NCBI RefSeq assembly: GCF_029889745.1 | Contig: NZ_CP123639.1 | Span: forward strand, 596,501 to 660,500 | Length of the DNA stretch: 64,000 nt | Reading direction: 5' to 3' | From: Ligilactobacillus faecis | GTDB taxonomy: Bacteria; Bacillota; Bacilli; Lactobacillales; Lactobacillaceae | Shown here: positions 1 through 9,236 of the stretch, piece by piece | How positions within the stretch are numbered: the stretch's first letter is position 1 | Layout: the number at the start of each line of letters is the position of its first letter | The notes under the pieces: generated by a model | What the model was told of the DNA's origin: nothing | Databases searched by the model: none | What the model saw: the letters and a program-made list of their open reading frames with translations, nothing else | Program-made: the position numbers and the translations under genes

Positions 1-296
1 ACGTCGTTCCATCTTCTGACTTTACGACTTCACTTGATTTGATCAAACAAGACCGCGCTAAAGGTGCGATCAATTCGATGTCAGCTTGGTACGCTTATAA
101 AAAAGATCACTCAACTAAAGGTCTAAAAGCAACTGATGTTTCCAGTGAAGAAGATCCAGCTAAGATCGGTGCTCTGATGGCTAAGAAAAATACTGCGCTC
201 CAAAAGAGCGTCAACAAAGCTCTCGATAAACTTAGAAAAGACGGACAATTAGAAAAACTTTCTAAGAAATACGTCGGAGGCGACATCACAAAATAA
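1..296 (+). CDS. Amino-acid ABC transporter substrate-binding protein, C-terminal part
   Basis: The reading frame is open from base 3 and stops at 294-296, so only the last ~97 residues are present and the start lies outside the window. The segment has the look of the C-terminal lobe of a family-3 (SBP_bac_3) periplasmic-type binding protein: a hydrophilic, Lys-rich stretch ending in the pattern ALDKLRKDGQLEKLSKKYVG, where a helix 'lxkLkadGtlakixkkyfG' closes the fold in cystine, glutamine and polar amino-acid binding proteins. In lactobacilli these are lipoproteins on the outer face of the membrane feeding an ABC permease. A terminator follows at once, so it is the last gene of its unit. The substrate cannot be told from this fragment. 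Confidence 0.75.
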   Translation, partial: VVPSSDFTTSLDLIKQDRAKGAINSMSAWYAYKKDHSTKGLKATDVSSEEDPAKIGALMAKKNTALQKSVNKALDKLRKDGQLEKLSKKYVGGDITK

Positions 297-305
297 GCGC
301 ACATA

Positions 306-342
306 AAAAAGAGTGGTACGGATCCTAAGTACCACTCTTTTT
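306..342 (+). terminator. Rho-independent terminator of the binding-protein gene
   Basis: AAAAAGAGTGGTAC and GTACCACTCTTTTT form a 14-bp stem separated by 9 nt and ending in a T-run, 10 nt after the stop codon. The stem is A/T flanked on both sides and may work in both directions. Confidence 0.9.
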
Positions 343-1025
343 GTGTGAGAAAAAATCTCAGAAAGCCCTTCACTAAAAGGGAGCTAATTTCGCTCAATTA
401 GAGCCATCTCTGTAAAGCTCTTAACCAAATAAAAAATCCCCAGTTATCGGAACCAACGACAAACTCGGGGAGTAGAGGAAATATACTGTATCAACTAACT
501 ATAACTAATTAGCCTGTTAAGTCAATTTATTTATATTTAAATGATACTATACTAATAATGAAAACGCAATACAAAAAAATACACTTAAAATATTTTTAAT
601 GGAGACTGGAAATTTATGTTAATCGTTACCAGAAAAAACAAGCTATTGTCGAGAAATACGACAATATGGATGAAAAGTTCTATATCCAACTTTTTTGCGC
701 AAAAAAAAGGACATTATGTCCTCTCGTTTACAATGGATCCACCATAAACTAATAATAATCTCTGAAGTAAAATCGGCAGCATTGACCTAAAAGTTCAGTA
801 CTAGCGCTTTATTCGCAAAATCCTCCCGAATACTAAGTCGTTTTCATATCTTCCAGTTAACTGGACATGCTTTAAATAGCCCTCGAATCGTTCTCACTAG
901 ATCATTGAATAAGCTCTGCCTAATATAGACGAAATACTATGAATTTTATTTTCGTATCCATATCATATCTTTCTAGTGAATACTGCTTTACCAAATACTT
1001 TATATACTTATTTTCTGTAAAGTAC
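343..1025. other. Gene-poor stretch of ~680 bp with a possible coding remnant
   Basis: No intact gene is seen. A short plus-strand frame at about 600-752 encodes a protein-like string (LEIYVNRYQKKQAIVEKYD) bounded by stops. It could be a gene remnant, but I cannot assign it. The stretch also holds a minus-strand terminator-like hairpin at 429-471. Composition is AT-rich and otherwise featureless. Confidence 0.35.
429..471 (-). terminator. Possible terminator for the capsule operon
   Basis: Read on the minus strand, CCCC-G-AGTT (470-462) pairs with AACTGGGG (445-438), with one bulged G, followed by ATTTTTTATTT. It lies about 550 bp downstream of the GT14 stop, the last minus-strand gene of region 1, and would end a read-through transcript. 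Confidence 0.5.
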
Positions 1026-1973
1026 CTATTTTGCACACTGTACACGAATAAACTTCTTCAATTCTGGTGATTTTTCAAGATCAAATTTTCGCGCAAAAAA
1101 ATGACCTAATTCAGTCGCATCCTCTAATCTATGTTCATCGCCATCTTGCCACACATATGGGGAACTACCAGATAGGCCTTCTTCCCACCAATTGATATAT
1201 CTTAAATTTCCTTGTAACTCATCTGGCCGATCATGAAGTTCAGCCTGTAAATAAAGCTTATCTTCCATTTTTTCTCTGGATATCATCGTTGGTATAAAAA
1301 CTTCATCACAAAGCACTGAGCGCTTAAAAACGTGCTCAATATATTTTTCATTTTTAATAAGCATTTGGGCTGCTTCATCATCGATCGTGAACCATTGCGA
1401 TGCATACCCCACTTCAGTTAGACCATTTTGGGCTAACCAATTTTTCTTTAACATTTTTTGGATCTTGACGCCCAATCTATCTGCTTTTTGATAAAATTTC
1501 CCTAATGATTTTACACGTAAATTTTTGCTTTGCATTCGATTGAAATAATGTTTATATTTTACGCGCTCATCAATTTGATTTTTCTCTTTGATTTCTGAAC
1601 TAACATTTGAAATGAAAATCTTATTAGGATGTTGATCAAAAAATGCATGGATCTTATCTTGTGATACTAAAGGAAGATCACTTCCTGACAGAAGATGATA
1701 ATATTCATAATGCCGTTTTCCCGCTTCTTCTAGTAAAATCATTTCTGCTTTTATAAGGCTATAATCGCCCCAGCGAACATCTATTCTTTCAACTAACCGC
1801 ACTTTAGAGACACTACAAGCACTTTCTAACGCTTTAAGTTCAGACGGTGATATTGTAGCTTTTTTATCGATCATTAAAAAAATATCGTTACGCTCGTCGT
1901 CTAATAAGCCAAGTAAAAATTTAAGTTGTTCAAAATTATTATGCGCCATTATCAAATATGCGTGCCTCTTCAT
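1026..1973 (-). CDS. GT14 core-2/I-branching-type beta-1,6-N-acetylglucosaminyltransferase-like protein
   Basis: A 315-residue protein, the usual length for bacterial GT14 proteins. The N-terminus MKRHAYLIMAHNN matches the family hallmark (hxYLIxAHN), followed by a DDERNDIFLMIDKK strand-turn and HYEYYHLLSGSDLPL, the conserved 'LSGxDlPl' motif. In capsule clusters such enzymes add a side sugar to the repeat unit. The start at 1973 is chosen over an in-frame ATG 63 bp upstream because GAGAGGG lies 8 nt before it, nearly the same SD context as that of cpsD. It is separated from cpsB by ~640 bp of gene-poor DNA, so it may have its own promoter. A second GT14 gene is at 16510. The sugar specificity is unknown. 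Confidence 0.8.
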   Translation of the reverse strand: MKRHAYLIMAHNNFEQLKFLLGLLDDERNDIFLMIDKKATISPSELKALESACSVSKVRLVERIDVRWGDYSLIKAEMILLEEAGKRHYEYYHLLSGSDLPLVSQDKIHAFFDQHPNKIFISNVSSEIKEKNQIDERVKYKHYFNRMQSKNLRVKSLGKFYQKADRLGVKIQKMLKKNWLAQNGLTEVGYASQWFTIDDEAAQMLIKNEKYIEHVFKRSVLCDEVFIPTMISREKMEDKLYLQAELHDRPDELQGNLRYINWWEEGLSGSSPYVWQDGDEHRLEDATELGHFFARKFDLEKSPELKKFIRVQCAK

Positions 1974-2036
1974 TTTCAATACCCTCTCGTAATATAAATT
2001 TTTAGGGGACATCTTCGATACCCCGCAAAAGATCAA

Positions 2037-2615
2037 ATAAAATATTTCTCAATATATCCAGATTTACCTTCGATATTGTGGTCCACCTAAGATAAAATTC
2101 ATTAGGAAAGGATCCTTATAAGTAGTTATATTCCCCTTTGTTGCCTGACTTCTTAAAAAGCATAGTGCCTAGACCACTGTTACATGCCAACACGATGTTT
2201 GTTGCGTCACTTGTTGATCGAATACGGCAATAGGATTCTGCTATGCGAGGATGTTATAGCCAGTATTATCTTGGATAGCCAATAGTATCGAAACCACGAT
2301 CTCAGTAAGAAGACATATTCCTGAATAGAGAGTTCTGTCAAAAGAAAACTAACGAGCATTTCCCATAACATAATAAGCACAAACAAGCTGTCATTATAAC
2401 CGCGCAAAAAAATTTACGCGTCTGGTTTACACCCTAACTAAGTGAACCGTAACTCTATATACCAAATGCTAGAATCAGTCTTAGCCGAAGAGTTCCCAAA
2501 CTAGGGCGTGAGAACTTTTTTCAAATCCGATCACGATCTAAAGGTACTAAACATATCCTTTTTAACTACCTATATTGAATATTCTCTCTTTTTTTATCCA
2601 ATGTGCTTTATTTGC
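2037..2615. other. Gene-poor stretch between GT14 and cpsB
   Basis: Neither strand carries a convincing gene. The open frames present have no good SD and no protein-like composition. The plus strand has a weak hairpin followed by T6 at about 2487-2517 (AGTTC...GAACTTTTTT) with no gene in front of it. It is probably decayed sequence left by rearrangement at the edge of the capsule locus (inference). Confidence 0.4.
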
Positions 2616-3392
2616 TCAAAAGAAGAAAAATTTCTTTTTCTTCTTTAGCTTTTGATAGTCCTTTGCAAAAACTGGTTCAGAATTTAAGATATTCTCAGCA
2701 TTTTTTTCAAATGAATATGCTACTTCTTCACCAAAATCAGCACCGATTTTCTCTAGAGCTTCACGTAAAACAAAATTACGTCCACTAAGAACATGTGCAT
2801 CAGAAGCTACAACTTGAACTAAACGGTTTGCTACTAGTTTTCTCGAAAATTCGGCTACTTCTTCGCCAAATCCTCCGATATAACTTGTTGCCGTTACTTG
2901 GGCTAAAGCTCCTTGCTCAATAAATTCATATAAAAGATCCGGATTTTTTAAGATCTCTTTGTTACGTTCTGGGTGAACGATCATTGGGATCGTTCCGATT
3001 TTTTGTAGTTCAAAGATCAACCGCTTTGTATACGCTGGAACATTACCATGTGGTAGCTCCAATAGCATGTACTTTTTACGTACATCTGCCCCTAAAAGAT
3101 CAGCATATTTCTGTATCAATTCACCATTGATATGTACTTCTTGACCAGGAAAAACTTTTAATTCAATATTCCGCTCATCTAACTCTTGCTGGAAAGAATC
3201 AACTGCTTTAAGTACATCTTCCTTATGATTAATATAATTTCGATCCAAATGGTGGGGTGTCGCTAAAATATGCGTCACTCCATCTTTTATTGCAGCATTG
3301 GCTAACTGTAACGAATGCTCTAAATCAGGCGAACCATCATCGATCCCGGGTAAAATATGACAATGTAGATCTACAATTTTTTCAAAATTCAT
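2616..3392 (-). CDS. cpsB: Capsule tyrosine-protein phosphatase, CpsB/YwqE type (PHP domain)
   Basis: This 258-residue metal-dependent phosphatase removes phosphate from the tyrosine cluster of the CpsD kinase and so tunes polymer length and export. The PHP signature DLHCHILPGIDDGSPD is at the N-terminus. LATPHHLDRNY, EVHINGELI, IVHPERN and VASDAH supply the other metal ligands in family order. It is the last of the contiguous cps genes: cpsD ends at 3398, 5 bp upstream. ATG at 3392 is preferred over GTG at 3401, since the ATG keeps AGAAGTGAG at usable spacing. The last residues, KLKKKKKFFFF, are low complexity and are encoded by a 12-bp inverted repeat, so the tail is probably not part of the folded domain. 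Confidence 0.93.
   Translation of the reverse strand: MNFEKIVDLHCHILPGIDDGSPDLEHSLQLANAAIKDGVTHILATPHHLDRNYINHKEDVLKAVDSFQQELDERNIELKVFPGQEVHINGELIQKYADLLGADVRKKYMLLELPHGNVPAYTKRLIFELQKIGTIPMIVHPERNKEILKNPDLLYEFIEQGALAQVTATSYIGGFGEEVAEFSRKLVANRLVQVVASDAHVLSGRNFVLREALEKIGADFGEEVAYSFEKNAENILNSEPVFAKDYQKLKKKKKFFFF
2619..2646 (-). repeat. AT-rich hairpin overlapping the cpsB stop
   Basis: AAAGAAGAAAAA (2619-2630) and TTTTTCTTCTTT (2635-2646) are perfectly complementary with a 4-nt loop. The repeat encodes the odd Lys/Phe tail of CpsB. It may act as a weak transcript end, though no clear extra U-tract follows. Confidence 0.5.
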
Positions 3393-3397
3393 TGATC

Positions 3398-4129
3398 TCA
3401 CTTCTCACTTGCTGTTTTGCCGTAGTAACCATAATAACCTGCTTCATCACTATTAACATCATTTAAGATCGTCCCGATAAGTTCACCGTGAACATGTTCG
3501 ATCAAGTTAACTGCTCTTCGAACATGTTCTTTTTCAGCAACATTTTCACGAACTGTCAGGATCGTTCCATCGACTTTAGTTGCTAAAATCTGTGCATCCG
3601 TTACAGAAAGAACAGGTGGAGCATCGTAAATAACAAGATCAAAGGCTTCTTGTAAACTATAGATCAATTTCTCCATTCTTTTTGAACCAATTAATTCAGA
3701 AGGGTTAGGAGGAACTGGACCGCTTGGTAAGACGTACAATCCTTCAACCGAGGTTTTATAAAAAATATCATTGACACTTGTTTTGTGTTCGGTTAAGAAA
3801 TTCGTTAGTCCAGTTGGGTTACTTATCGCAAATGTTGCATTGATCGTTGGACGTCTTAGATCTGCGTCTACAAGCAAGACTCTTTTACCTTGTCTTGCAA
3901 AAGAAACTGCCATATTAGCTGCAACTGTCGACTTACCTTCAGAAGCCGTAGCTGAAGTCATTACGATCGATCTAAATGTTTTATCAACACTTGAAAATTC
4001 AATATTTGTACGAATCGTATTGAATTGTTCCATGTTCACAGATGAAGGTTTAGCTACAGTAACTAGATAAACCCCTTTTTCCATACTATTAGTATCAAGT
4101 TCTCTTTTTTTCTTTTTAAATAGCTTCAT
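3398..4129 (-). CDS. cpsD: Capsule tyrosine kinase (BY-kinase), CpsD type
   Basis: This 243-residue cytoplasmic BY-kinase autophosphorylates on a C-terminal tyrosine cluster and works with CpsC to control chain length. Walker A is SATASEGKSTVA at ~59-70, Walker A' is VLLVDADLRRP at ~84-94 and Walker B is LVIYDAPPV. The Tyr cluster EAGYYGYYGK lies just before the C-terminus. It is a separate polypeptide from its membrane activator CpsC, as is usual in Gram-positives. The SD GAGAGG lies 7-8 nt before the ATG, and 16 bp separate it from cpsC. The activator-kinase-phosphatase trio is intact but at the 3' end of the operon, not in its usual 5' position. Confidence 0.95.
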   Translation of the reverse strand: MKLFKKKKRELDTNSMEKGVYLVTVAKPSSVNMEQFNTIRTNIEFSSVDKTFRSIVMTSATASEGKSTVAANMAVSFARQGKRVLLVDADLRRPTINATFAISNPTGLTNFLTEHKTSVNDIFYKTSVEGLYVLPSGPVPPNPSELIGSKRMEKLIYSLQEAFDLVIYDAPPVLSVTDAQILATKVDGTILTVRENVAEKEHVRRAVNLIEHVHGELIGTILNDVNSDEAGYYGYYGKTASEK

Positions 4130-4145
4130 TTTTCAATACCTCTCG

Positions 4146-4916
4146 CTACACTCGTCTATTATCTTGCCAATTACCTGGATCTTTTTCATCCTTGACAACA
4201 ACTCTAGCCACATTATAATCTCTGTCACTCAAGTTTAAGTGATTTACTTTCCCCAAAATCGTCAAGCCCAGCTCTTCAACAAGGAACTCTTCACCATTGA
4301 TCGTTGTATCTCTCATTTCAGCAATAAATGCGATCATTAAGCCGACCATTAAGCCAACAAGAGCTCCTAAAGCAAGATTCAATTTTTTCCTAGGTGAAAC
4401 TGGATCTGTGTCAACTGTAGCTTTATTTACAATCGTAACATTATCAACTTTCATGATCTTTTTGATCTTACGGGTAAAGACATCCCCGATCATATTGGCA
4501 ATATCTGTAGCAACATATGGATTTTTATTAACAACTGTTACACTAATAACTTGTGAGTTATTTTCATTAGAGATCGAGATATCACTCTTTAATTGATCGA
4601 TACTACCAGTATAATTATCTTTTTGTTTTGCTTCTTTCAAAACATCATTCAAGATAACACCTTTTGTCAAAACATCTTTATATGTTCTGATCGCCTGTAG
4701 GTCAGCTTGCTGTACATTATATTGAGCGGCTACGTCATTTGTCCGTTGATTAACTAAGAGATCAACAGTCGACTTATATTTAGGTGTCATAAAACCAAAT
4801 GTCACTACTACTGCAACTACGATCCCAATGCACATCCACGTAATGATCATCGCCATATGCTTCTTAAATATATTTAAATACTGTGTAAAACTTATAAAAT
4901 TCTCTTTATTATCCAT
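4146..4916 (-). CDS. cpsC: Chain-length determinant / kinase activator, CpsC (Wzz-like)
   Basis: A 256-residue polysaccharide co-polymerase. TM1 is at about 20-43, then an extracytoplasmic domain of ~135 residues, then a Pro-containing motif (DTDPVSPRKK) leading into TM2 at about 179-201, followed by a ~55-residue cytoplasmic tail. The tail is the part that activates the CpsD BY-kinase in the family. The protein sits in the membrane and sets polymer length together with the Wzy polymerase. The SD GAGGAA precedes the ATG. The neighbours are cpsD downstream (16 bp) and the polymerase upstream (31 bp). Confidence 0.92.
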   Translation of the reverse strand: MDNKENFISFTQYLNIFKKHMAMIITWMCIGIVVAVVVTFGFMTPKYKSTVDLLVNQRTNDVAAQYNVQQADLQAIRTYKDVLTKGVILNDVLKEAKQKDNYTGSIDQLKSDISISNENNSQVISVTVVNKNPYVATDIANMIGDVFTRKIKKIMKVDNVTIVNKATVDTDPVSPRKKLNLALGALVGLMVGLMIAFIAEMRDTTINGEEFLVEELGLTILGKVNHLNLSDRDYNVARVVVKDEKDPGNWQDNRRV

Positions 4917-4947
4917 CTAAAATTTCCTCTTCTTTACTAAAAATAAA

Positions 4948-6234
4948 TTATGTTAGCTTTTGACAAAATGTAGCTTTATTTGAAATAACTAAAAACCAAG
5001 CTAAAATAAATACCAATAACAATGAACCATAAACGATCAAAATAAATAATATAGCAATGACTACTAAAGAAAAGATCCAGATTTCATTTTTATATTTGAT
5101 CCCCATTACTAAAACTTTTATCATCGGATAAGCATATAGAGCTGTCAAATATATCCCACCATATGCCAACATCGCTGACCAACCTAAGCTATACCAAGCT
5201 TGGTTCATTCCCATATACATATAGAAACGTTCTGCCGCCATAAATTGTTGGATCGAAGCTAAATTATCTAATCCTGACCCCATAAATGGATGCAGCAACC
5301 AAGCATAATATCCAGCTCTAAAATCATCTGCTCTCAATGATGTTGATAAAGTATCGTTAGATGATTTAAAGTTTAAGATCACTATGAAAATATATACTAC
5401 TACAAGGAGTAATATTGGGATGAACGTTCTTAAAATAAGTTCGTACTTATTGCCTCTAATTTTCTTTAAGAAGTACCACAAGATCACAAAAAGTGCTACA
5501 ACAACAGCCGTAGTCGAAAGCGTGGTAAACATTGCTACCAATAAATAAACTGTCTTCCTAGAATGATCTTTTCGGACAAAATATCCGTAAGTAAGCGCAA
5601 TGATCAACACAAATGCGTACATTGGTGCTTCAGGATAAATACCAGAATTTCGAAAGATATTGATCCCCATAAAATTATATGTCTGACTCTCAAAATAGAT
5701 CTTTAAAAAATTTTCAGTACTGCGATATCCCCCCCAAAAATATTCTGTTTCACCAGTTGTTGGAATAATCCTTAAAACTGAGATCAATAGCCAACATACA
5801 ATGCTAACTATCGCTAAAACAACTACTAATAAATAAACTTTGTCGATCACCCCATTGATTATCGTATGTTCTTGAGAATTTTTGATCCCCAAATAGATCA
5901 CGAACAAGGCAAAGAGCATGATCACTAACATATAGGTGACACGATCGAACTCACTGTATACGCTAGCCGCATAGAGATAATATATCCCTAATAAAATTAC
6001 ATAGACCATCACTCGCAGCAATAGTAAACTCAATTCATTTACGCTGACCCTATTAGTCATCAATTCAACAGTGATCGCAAGGCAAAGTAGAACTAACACT
6101 ACTGCATAGATATATTTGGCAGGATAAACTAGACTATAGATACTTGAACTACATACGATCAAACTTCCCGCTATCAAAAATTCTAAGATGGAGATCAGTT
6201 GTTGCCATCTCGATTTTTTTTCATAGGTTCCCAA
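4948..6234 (-). CDS. Wzy-like polysaccharide polymerase / O-antigen ligase-type membrane protein
   Basis: A 428-residue, almost wholly hydrophobic protein with about 10-12 membrane segments and one large outside loop (roughly residues 160-215, containing TEYFWGGYRSTENF). This is the layout of Wzy polymerases, which join lipid-linked repeat units on the outer face of the membrane. Sequence identity in the family is very low, so the call rests on topology and place. The start is TTG directly after the stop of the upstream GT2 gene, with GGGAG ~10 nt before it; no later Met is reasonable. This suggests strict translational coupling to GT2. Confidence 0.75.
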   Translation of the reverse strand: MGTYEKKSRWQQLISILEFLIAGSLIVCSSSIYSLVYPAKYIYAVVLVLLCLAITVELMTNRVSVNELSLLLLRVMVYVILLGIYYLYAASVYSEFDRVTYMLVIMLFALFVIYLGIKNSQEHTIINGVIDKVYLLVVVLAIVSIVCWLLISVLRIIPTTGETEYFWGGYRSTENFLKIYFESQTYNFMGINIFRNSGIYPEAPMYAFVLIIALTYGYFVRKDHSRKTVYLLVAMFTTLSTTAVVVALFVILWYFLKKIRGNKYELILRTFIPILLLVVVYIFIVILNFKSSNDTLSTSLRADDFRAGYYAWLLHPFMGSGLDNLASIQQFMAAERFYMYMGMNQAWYSLGWSAMLAYGGIYLTALYAYPMIKVLVMGIKYKNEIWIFSLVVIAILFILIVYGSLLLVFILAWFLVISNKATFCQKLT

Positions 6235-7206
6235 CTAGTTCACACTCCCACTTTTCACTTGTCCTCTCAACTTTTTGATCAAAAAATATAATCTAGTTTT
6301 CAATAATAGATACTTGACCTTATTCTTTTTATTTATTTTACCATTTGTTTCATAAAAACGCTGATCGATCTCATTGATCAAACTCGCTGTATATTTACTT
6401 CCATAACTTTGATCCAAAAACAAAAAAAGCATGTTTAATTCTAAATTGATCAATCTATGACTCACTGCTGGATAATTTTCAGCTATGTAGGTCGCGATTT
6501 CTTCTAAATTTAACTTAGTATCCAAATAATCTTGATATTTCCAAGTTTTAGTGATCGAATTCATATTATTTTGATAATAATAGTACAAATGCTTATCTAG
6601 GTATCCTATCTTTTGGCTGTTTCCTAATAAGCGATAGGTCGTCCCTAGATCCTCATAAGTTCTTCCCTCAGGAAAATAGATCCCATTATTCTTGAATAGA
6701 TCTAATTTTGCTAAACTCGACCAAGCGTAGTTACCAAACCGGCAATCAAAAAGAGCGGTTAAAGCTTCGTCTGGTGTATATAAACCATCAGGTCGATCGG
6801 AGAACCATTCTTGTTTTTTATATTCAGTTGAACTTTGAGCTAGATAGAAATCAAAAAATACCATATCTACCTGCTTTTCTTCTAAATAATCAACACACAT
6901 TTCAATTAGCTCAGGGGCGATCCAATCATCTGGGTCTAAAAAATAGATATATTTCCCTGTTGCCTCATCTATCCCTGTATTTCTTGCACCTGAAAGACCT
7001 TTATTTTTTTGGTTGATCAATCGATAACGCTTGTCTTTGGCTACGATCTCTTCTAACAATTTTTGGGTGTTATCAGTCGAACCATCATTTACAAAAATTA
7101 CCTCATAATTACTATACGTTTGTTGTTCTAAGCTTTCAACACAGCGTGCGATATAATTTGCAACATTATAGGCTGGTATTACGATAGAGACTAGACTATC
7201 AGCCAT
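6235..7206 (-). CDS. Family 2 glycosyltransferase (capsule)
   Basis: A 323-residue GT-A enzyme that opens with VSIVIPAYNVANYIARCVES, the GT2 start. NDGSTDNT (nucleotide binding), GLSGARNTGIDEATGKYIYFLDPDDW (the DXD-like acidic motif) and AWSSLAKLDLF follow in the expected order. It probably adds one sugar of the repeat unit to the lipid carrier on the cytoplasmic face. The SD GGGGGG lies before the ATG. The gene is 4 bp from DUF4422 upstream and abuts the polymerase start downstream. Sugar donor and acceptor are unknown. Confidence 0.9.
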   Translation of the reverse strand: MADSLVSIVIPAYNVANYIARCVESLEQQTYSNYEVIFVNDGSTDNTQKLLEEIVAKDKRYRLINQKNKGLSGARNTGIDEATGKYIYFLDPDDWIAPELIEMCVDYLEEKQVDMVFFDFYLAQSSTEYKKQEWFSDRPDGLYTPDEALTALFDCRFGNYAWSSLAKLDLFKNNGIYFPEGRTYEDLGTTYRLLGNSQKIGYLDKHLYYYYQNNMNSITKTWKYQDYLDTKLNLEEIATYIAENYPAVSHRLINLELNMLFLFLDQSYGSKYTASLINEIDQRFYETNGKINKKNKVKYLLLKTRLYFLIKKLRGQVKSGSVN

Positions 7207-7210
7207 TATT

Positions 7211-7990
7211 TCATCCCCCCAAGATTTTTTTAGCTACATAGGAGCGTTCTCTAGTTCGCGTATCAAATACTGGCAAATACTTGATCTTCTTTTGTGGATC
7301 ATGTTGTAACCATACATTGAAGAGACGTTCTGATAAAAAACCATATATTCTTGCTTGATAATCATCATAGTCTTTGATATCAACTCTAATTTCAACTTCT
7401 TCTAAAATATCAAAAAGCCATTGACAATACTTATCGAACTCTTCTTTAGAAGTGTAACACATATTGAATTGACTAAATTCGTTCCCTGCTAAAACTCTAT
7501 CAAATGTTGCTGTATATTCTGGATAAATTTCAGAAATGACATCCCTAGTAGTTACCAGATCTTTTTCATAATGGAAGTTGACATAATTTTCATAAAGATC
7601 TTTTTCACCATCTTCTAAGGCGATCTTTTCTGGAACGATCCAGTCATTTTCTTCTAAATATTTATCTAGCCGAGCGATCTTTACCGGATTTACCCAACCT
7701 TTGAACAAAGCTTCTGCATATTCTGTTAATTTGCTCTTATCTGAAAAATATCGTCTATAGTGAGAGACACCTACATTTTTCTTGTCTGAATTTTTCCAGA
7801 TCCAATACATTCCTGTAAGCTCACAGTAATTCTTATTTTTTTGTGAAATATTTTCTTCAGTATCATCATACAAATAATTATCGACACCTTTTAAATTGAC
7901 CCGATTACTAGTAGCTCCTACTAATAAGTTACTATAGCCTTCAGGTAATTTATAGCTATTTTCCTTATGTGTCATTACATACATTGTCAC
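7211..7990 (-). CDS. DUF4422 capsule/EPS glycosyltransferase-like protein
   Basis: This 259-residue protein has the DUF4422 signature: an N-terminal 'VMTHKEN' strand, the central ELTGMYWIWKNSDKKNVGVSHYRRYF motif (Y/W/HYRRYF is the hallmark), and YGFLSERLFNVWL near the end. The domain occurs in capsule and EPS clusters and is thought to be a GT-like transferase; no activity is established to my knowledge. The start is GTG at 7990, because GGAGG lies 8 nt ahead of it and is too far from the next ATG. It is 3 bp from the GT4 gene and 4 bp from GT2, so the genes are co-transcribed. Confidence 0.85.
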   Translation of the reverse strand: MTMYVMTHKENSYKLPEGYSNLLVGATSNRVNLKGVDNYLYDDTEENISQKNKNYCELTGMYWIWKNSDKKNVGVSHYRRYFSDKSKLTEYAEALFKGWVNPVKIARLDKYLEENDWIVPEKIALEDGEKDLYENYVNFHYEKDLVTTRDVISEIYPEYTATFDRVLAGNEFSQFNMCYTSKEEFDKYCQWLFDILEEVEIRVDIKDYDDYQARIYGFLSERLFNVWLQHDPQKKIKYLPVFDTRTRERSYVAKKILGG

Positions 7991-7993
7991 TTT

Positions 7994-9217
7994 CTAGTCC
8001 TCCAATTTGGTTACAAAATCGTTGTAGAATTCCTTTGTTCCCCAGCCCTTTGTTTTTTGTTTCAACAACTCTGTCATTTGCTCGCGTTTTTGCTCATCAT
8101 TAGCCAACATTCGTAATGCATGCGCAATATTATCACTTATTTTAGCATCAGGTTCTAAAATAATACTTGATCCACGCTCAGCATATTCTGGTGTCCCACC
8201 AGTATTTGTCGTTATCAGGGGTTTATATGCACTTAAAGCTTCAATGATCGTCAAAGCCGCAGGTTCATCCCACATTGATGGTGCAGCTACTATATCAGCT
8301 AAAGCCAGTATATCTGGCATTTCTTCATAATTTATAAATCCACTAAAGACGACACGATCTTTCATTTGATCAGCCAACTCTTTGATCTCTTCTTCATAAG
8401 GGCTTTTCATCCCACTACCAAAATAATAGCTACCTACGATCAATAACTTCGCCTTGATGTCTGGCACTTGTTTCCAAGCTAAAAGCAATTCTTTGATCCC
8501 TTTTTCCTTATTTAATCGTCCTGAGAACAAAACTACTAATTCGTCATCTTTTATGTTAAATCGTCTTTTCAATTCTTTTTGACGCTCAACTGTTAGCTTA
8601 CGTCTAAATTTTTCACTATCGATCTTATTACGTAGAACATCATACTTGATCGTACTATCTCCGACTGTGTCTTTTAAGGTTCCATTGATATAATTGCTAA
8701 CGCCTAATACTTTATGAGTGTTTAAGATCACCTCTTCACAGCCATACATGCTTTTTACGACATTATGCAAGTGATAGTAGTAACGACCTGCATATTTAAG
8801 ATAATTCTTACGTTTTTTCAACGTCATGAAAAGAGTAGCATGATTTTCTAAGACAACTTTATCATAGTCATTTTTTTTCAGAGCTACTGATACTTTATCA
8901 ATAAAATGCAGCCGTTGCAAAATATATCTATATGACATCCCTTTCGATTTTCTTAAGATCTTAGTACAGATAAAATAGATCATCAAGTCAAGTAATTGAA
9001 TTATCTTTGGTGTTTTGATAAAGCTAAACGTTGTATTTTTATACTTTTTGCTAAACTCTACCGCCTTTTCGTCGTAGGAAGAGAATATATGGAACATTAA
9101 TTTTTTCTCTTCTTCATTTTCATCTATCAAATTCTCGACCAGGGCCTCAACTGCCCCACCCCTAGTGGCTGGAACTGGAAAATATCCCGTAGTTACTACC
9201 GCTATCTTTTCTTTCAT
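7994..9217 (-). CDS. Family 4 glycosyltransferase (capsule)
   Basis: A 407-residue GT-B fold enzyme. The N-terminal half has the Gly-rich acceptor loop GYFPVPATRGGAVEALVENL. The C-terminal half carries VVLFSGRLNKEKGIKELLLAW and the donor-site ADIVAAPSMWDEPAALTIIEALSAYKPLITTNTGGTPEY, the EX7E motif of retaining GT4 enzymes. ATG at 9217 is chosen over GTG at 9220, with GAGGAG upstream. Its job is most likely a retaining sugar addition during assembly of the lipid-linked repeat unit. Confidence 0.92.
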   Translation of the reverse strand: MKEKIAVVTTGYFPVPATRGGAVEALVENLIDENEEEKKLMFHIFSSYDEKAVEFSKKYKNTTFSFIKTPKIIQLLDLMIYFICTKILRKSKGMSYRYILQRLHFIDKVSVALKKNDYDKVVLENHATLFMTLKKRKNYLKYAGRYYYHLHNVVKSMYGCEEVILNTHKVLGVSNYINGTLKDTVGDSTIKYDVLRNKIDSEKFRRKLTVERQKELKRRFNIKDDELVVLFSGRLNKEKGIKELLLAWKQVPDIKAKLLIVGSYYFGSGMKSPYEEEIKELADQMKDRVVFSGFINYEEMPDILALADIVAAPSMWDEPAALTIIEALSAYKPLITTNTGGTPEYAERGSSIILEPDAKISDNIAHALRMLANDEQKREQMTELLKQKTKGWGTKEFYNDFVTKLED

Positions 9218-9236
9218 CACATAACTCCTCTAGTTG

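Noticed and set aside
2207-2407. 66-codon minus-strand frame
   Set aside because: No SD, unusual composition, no family resemblance; lies in decayed sequence.
2487-2517. Plus-strand terminator
   Set aside because: Stem is short and no plus-strand gene precedes it; likely chance in AT-rich DNA.
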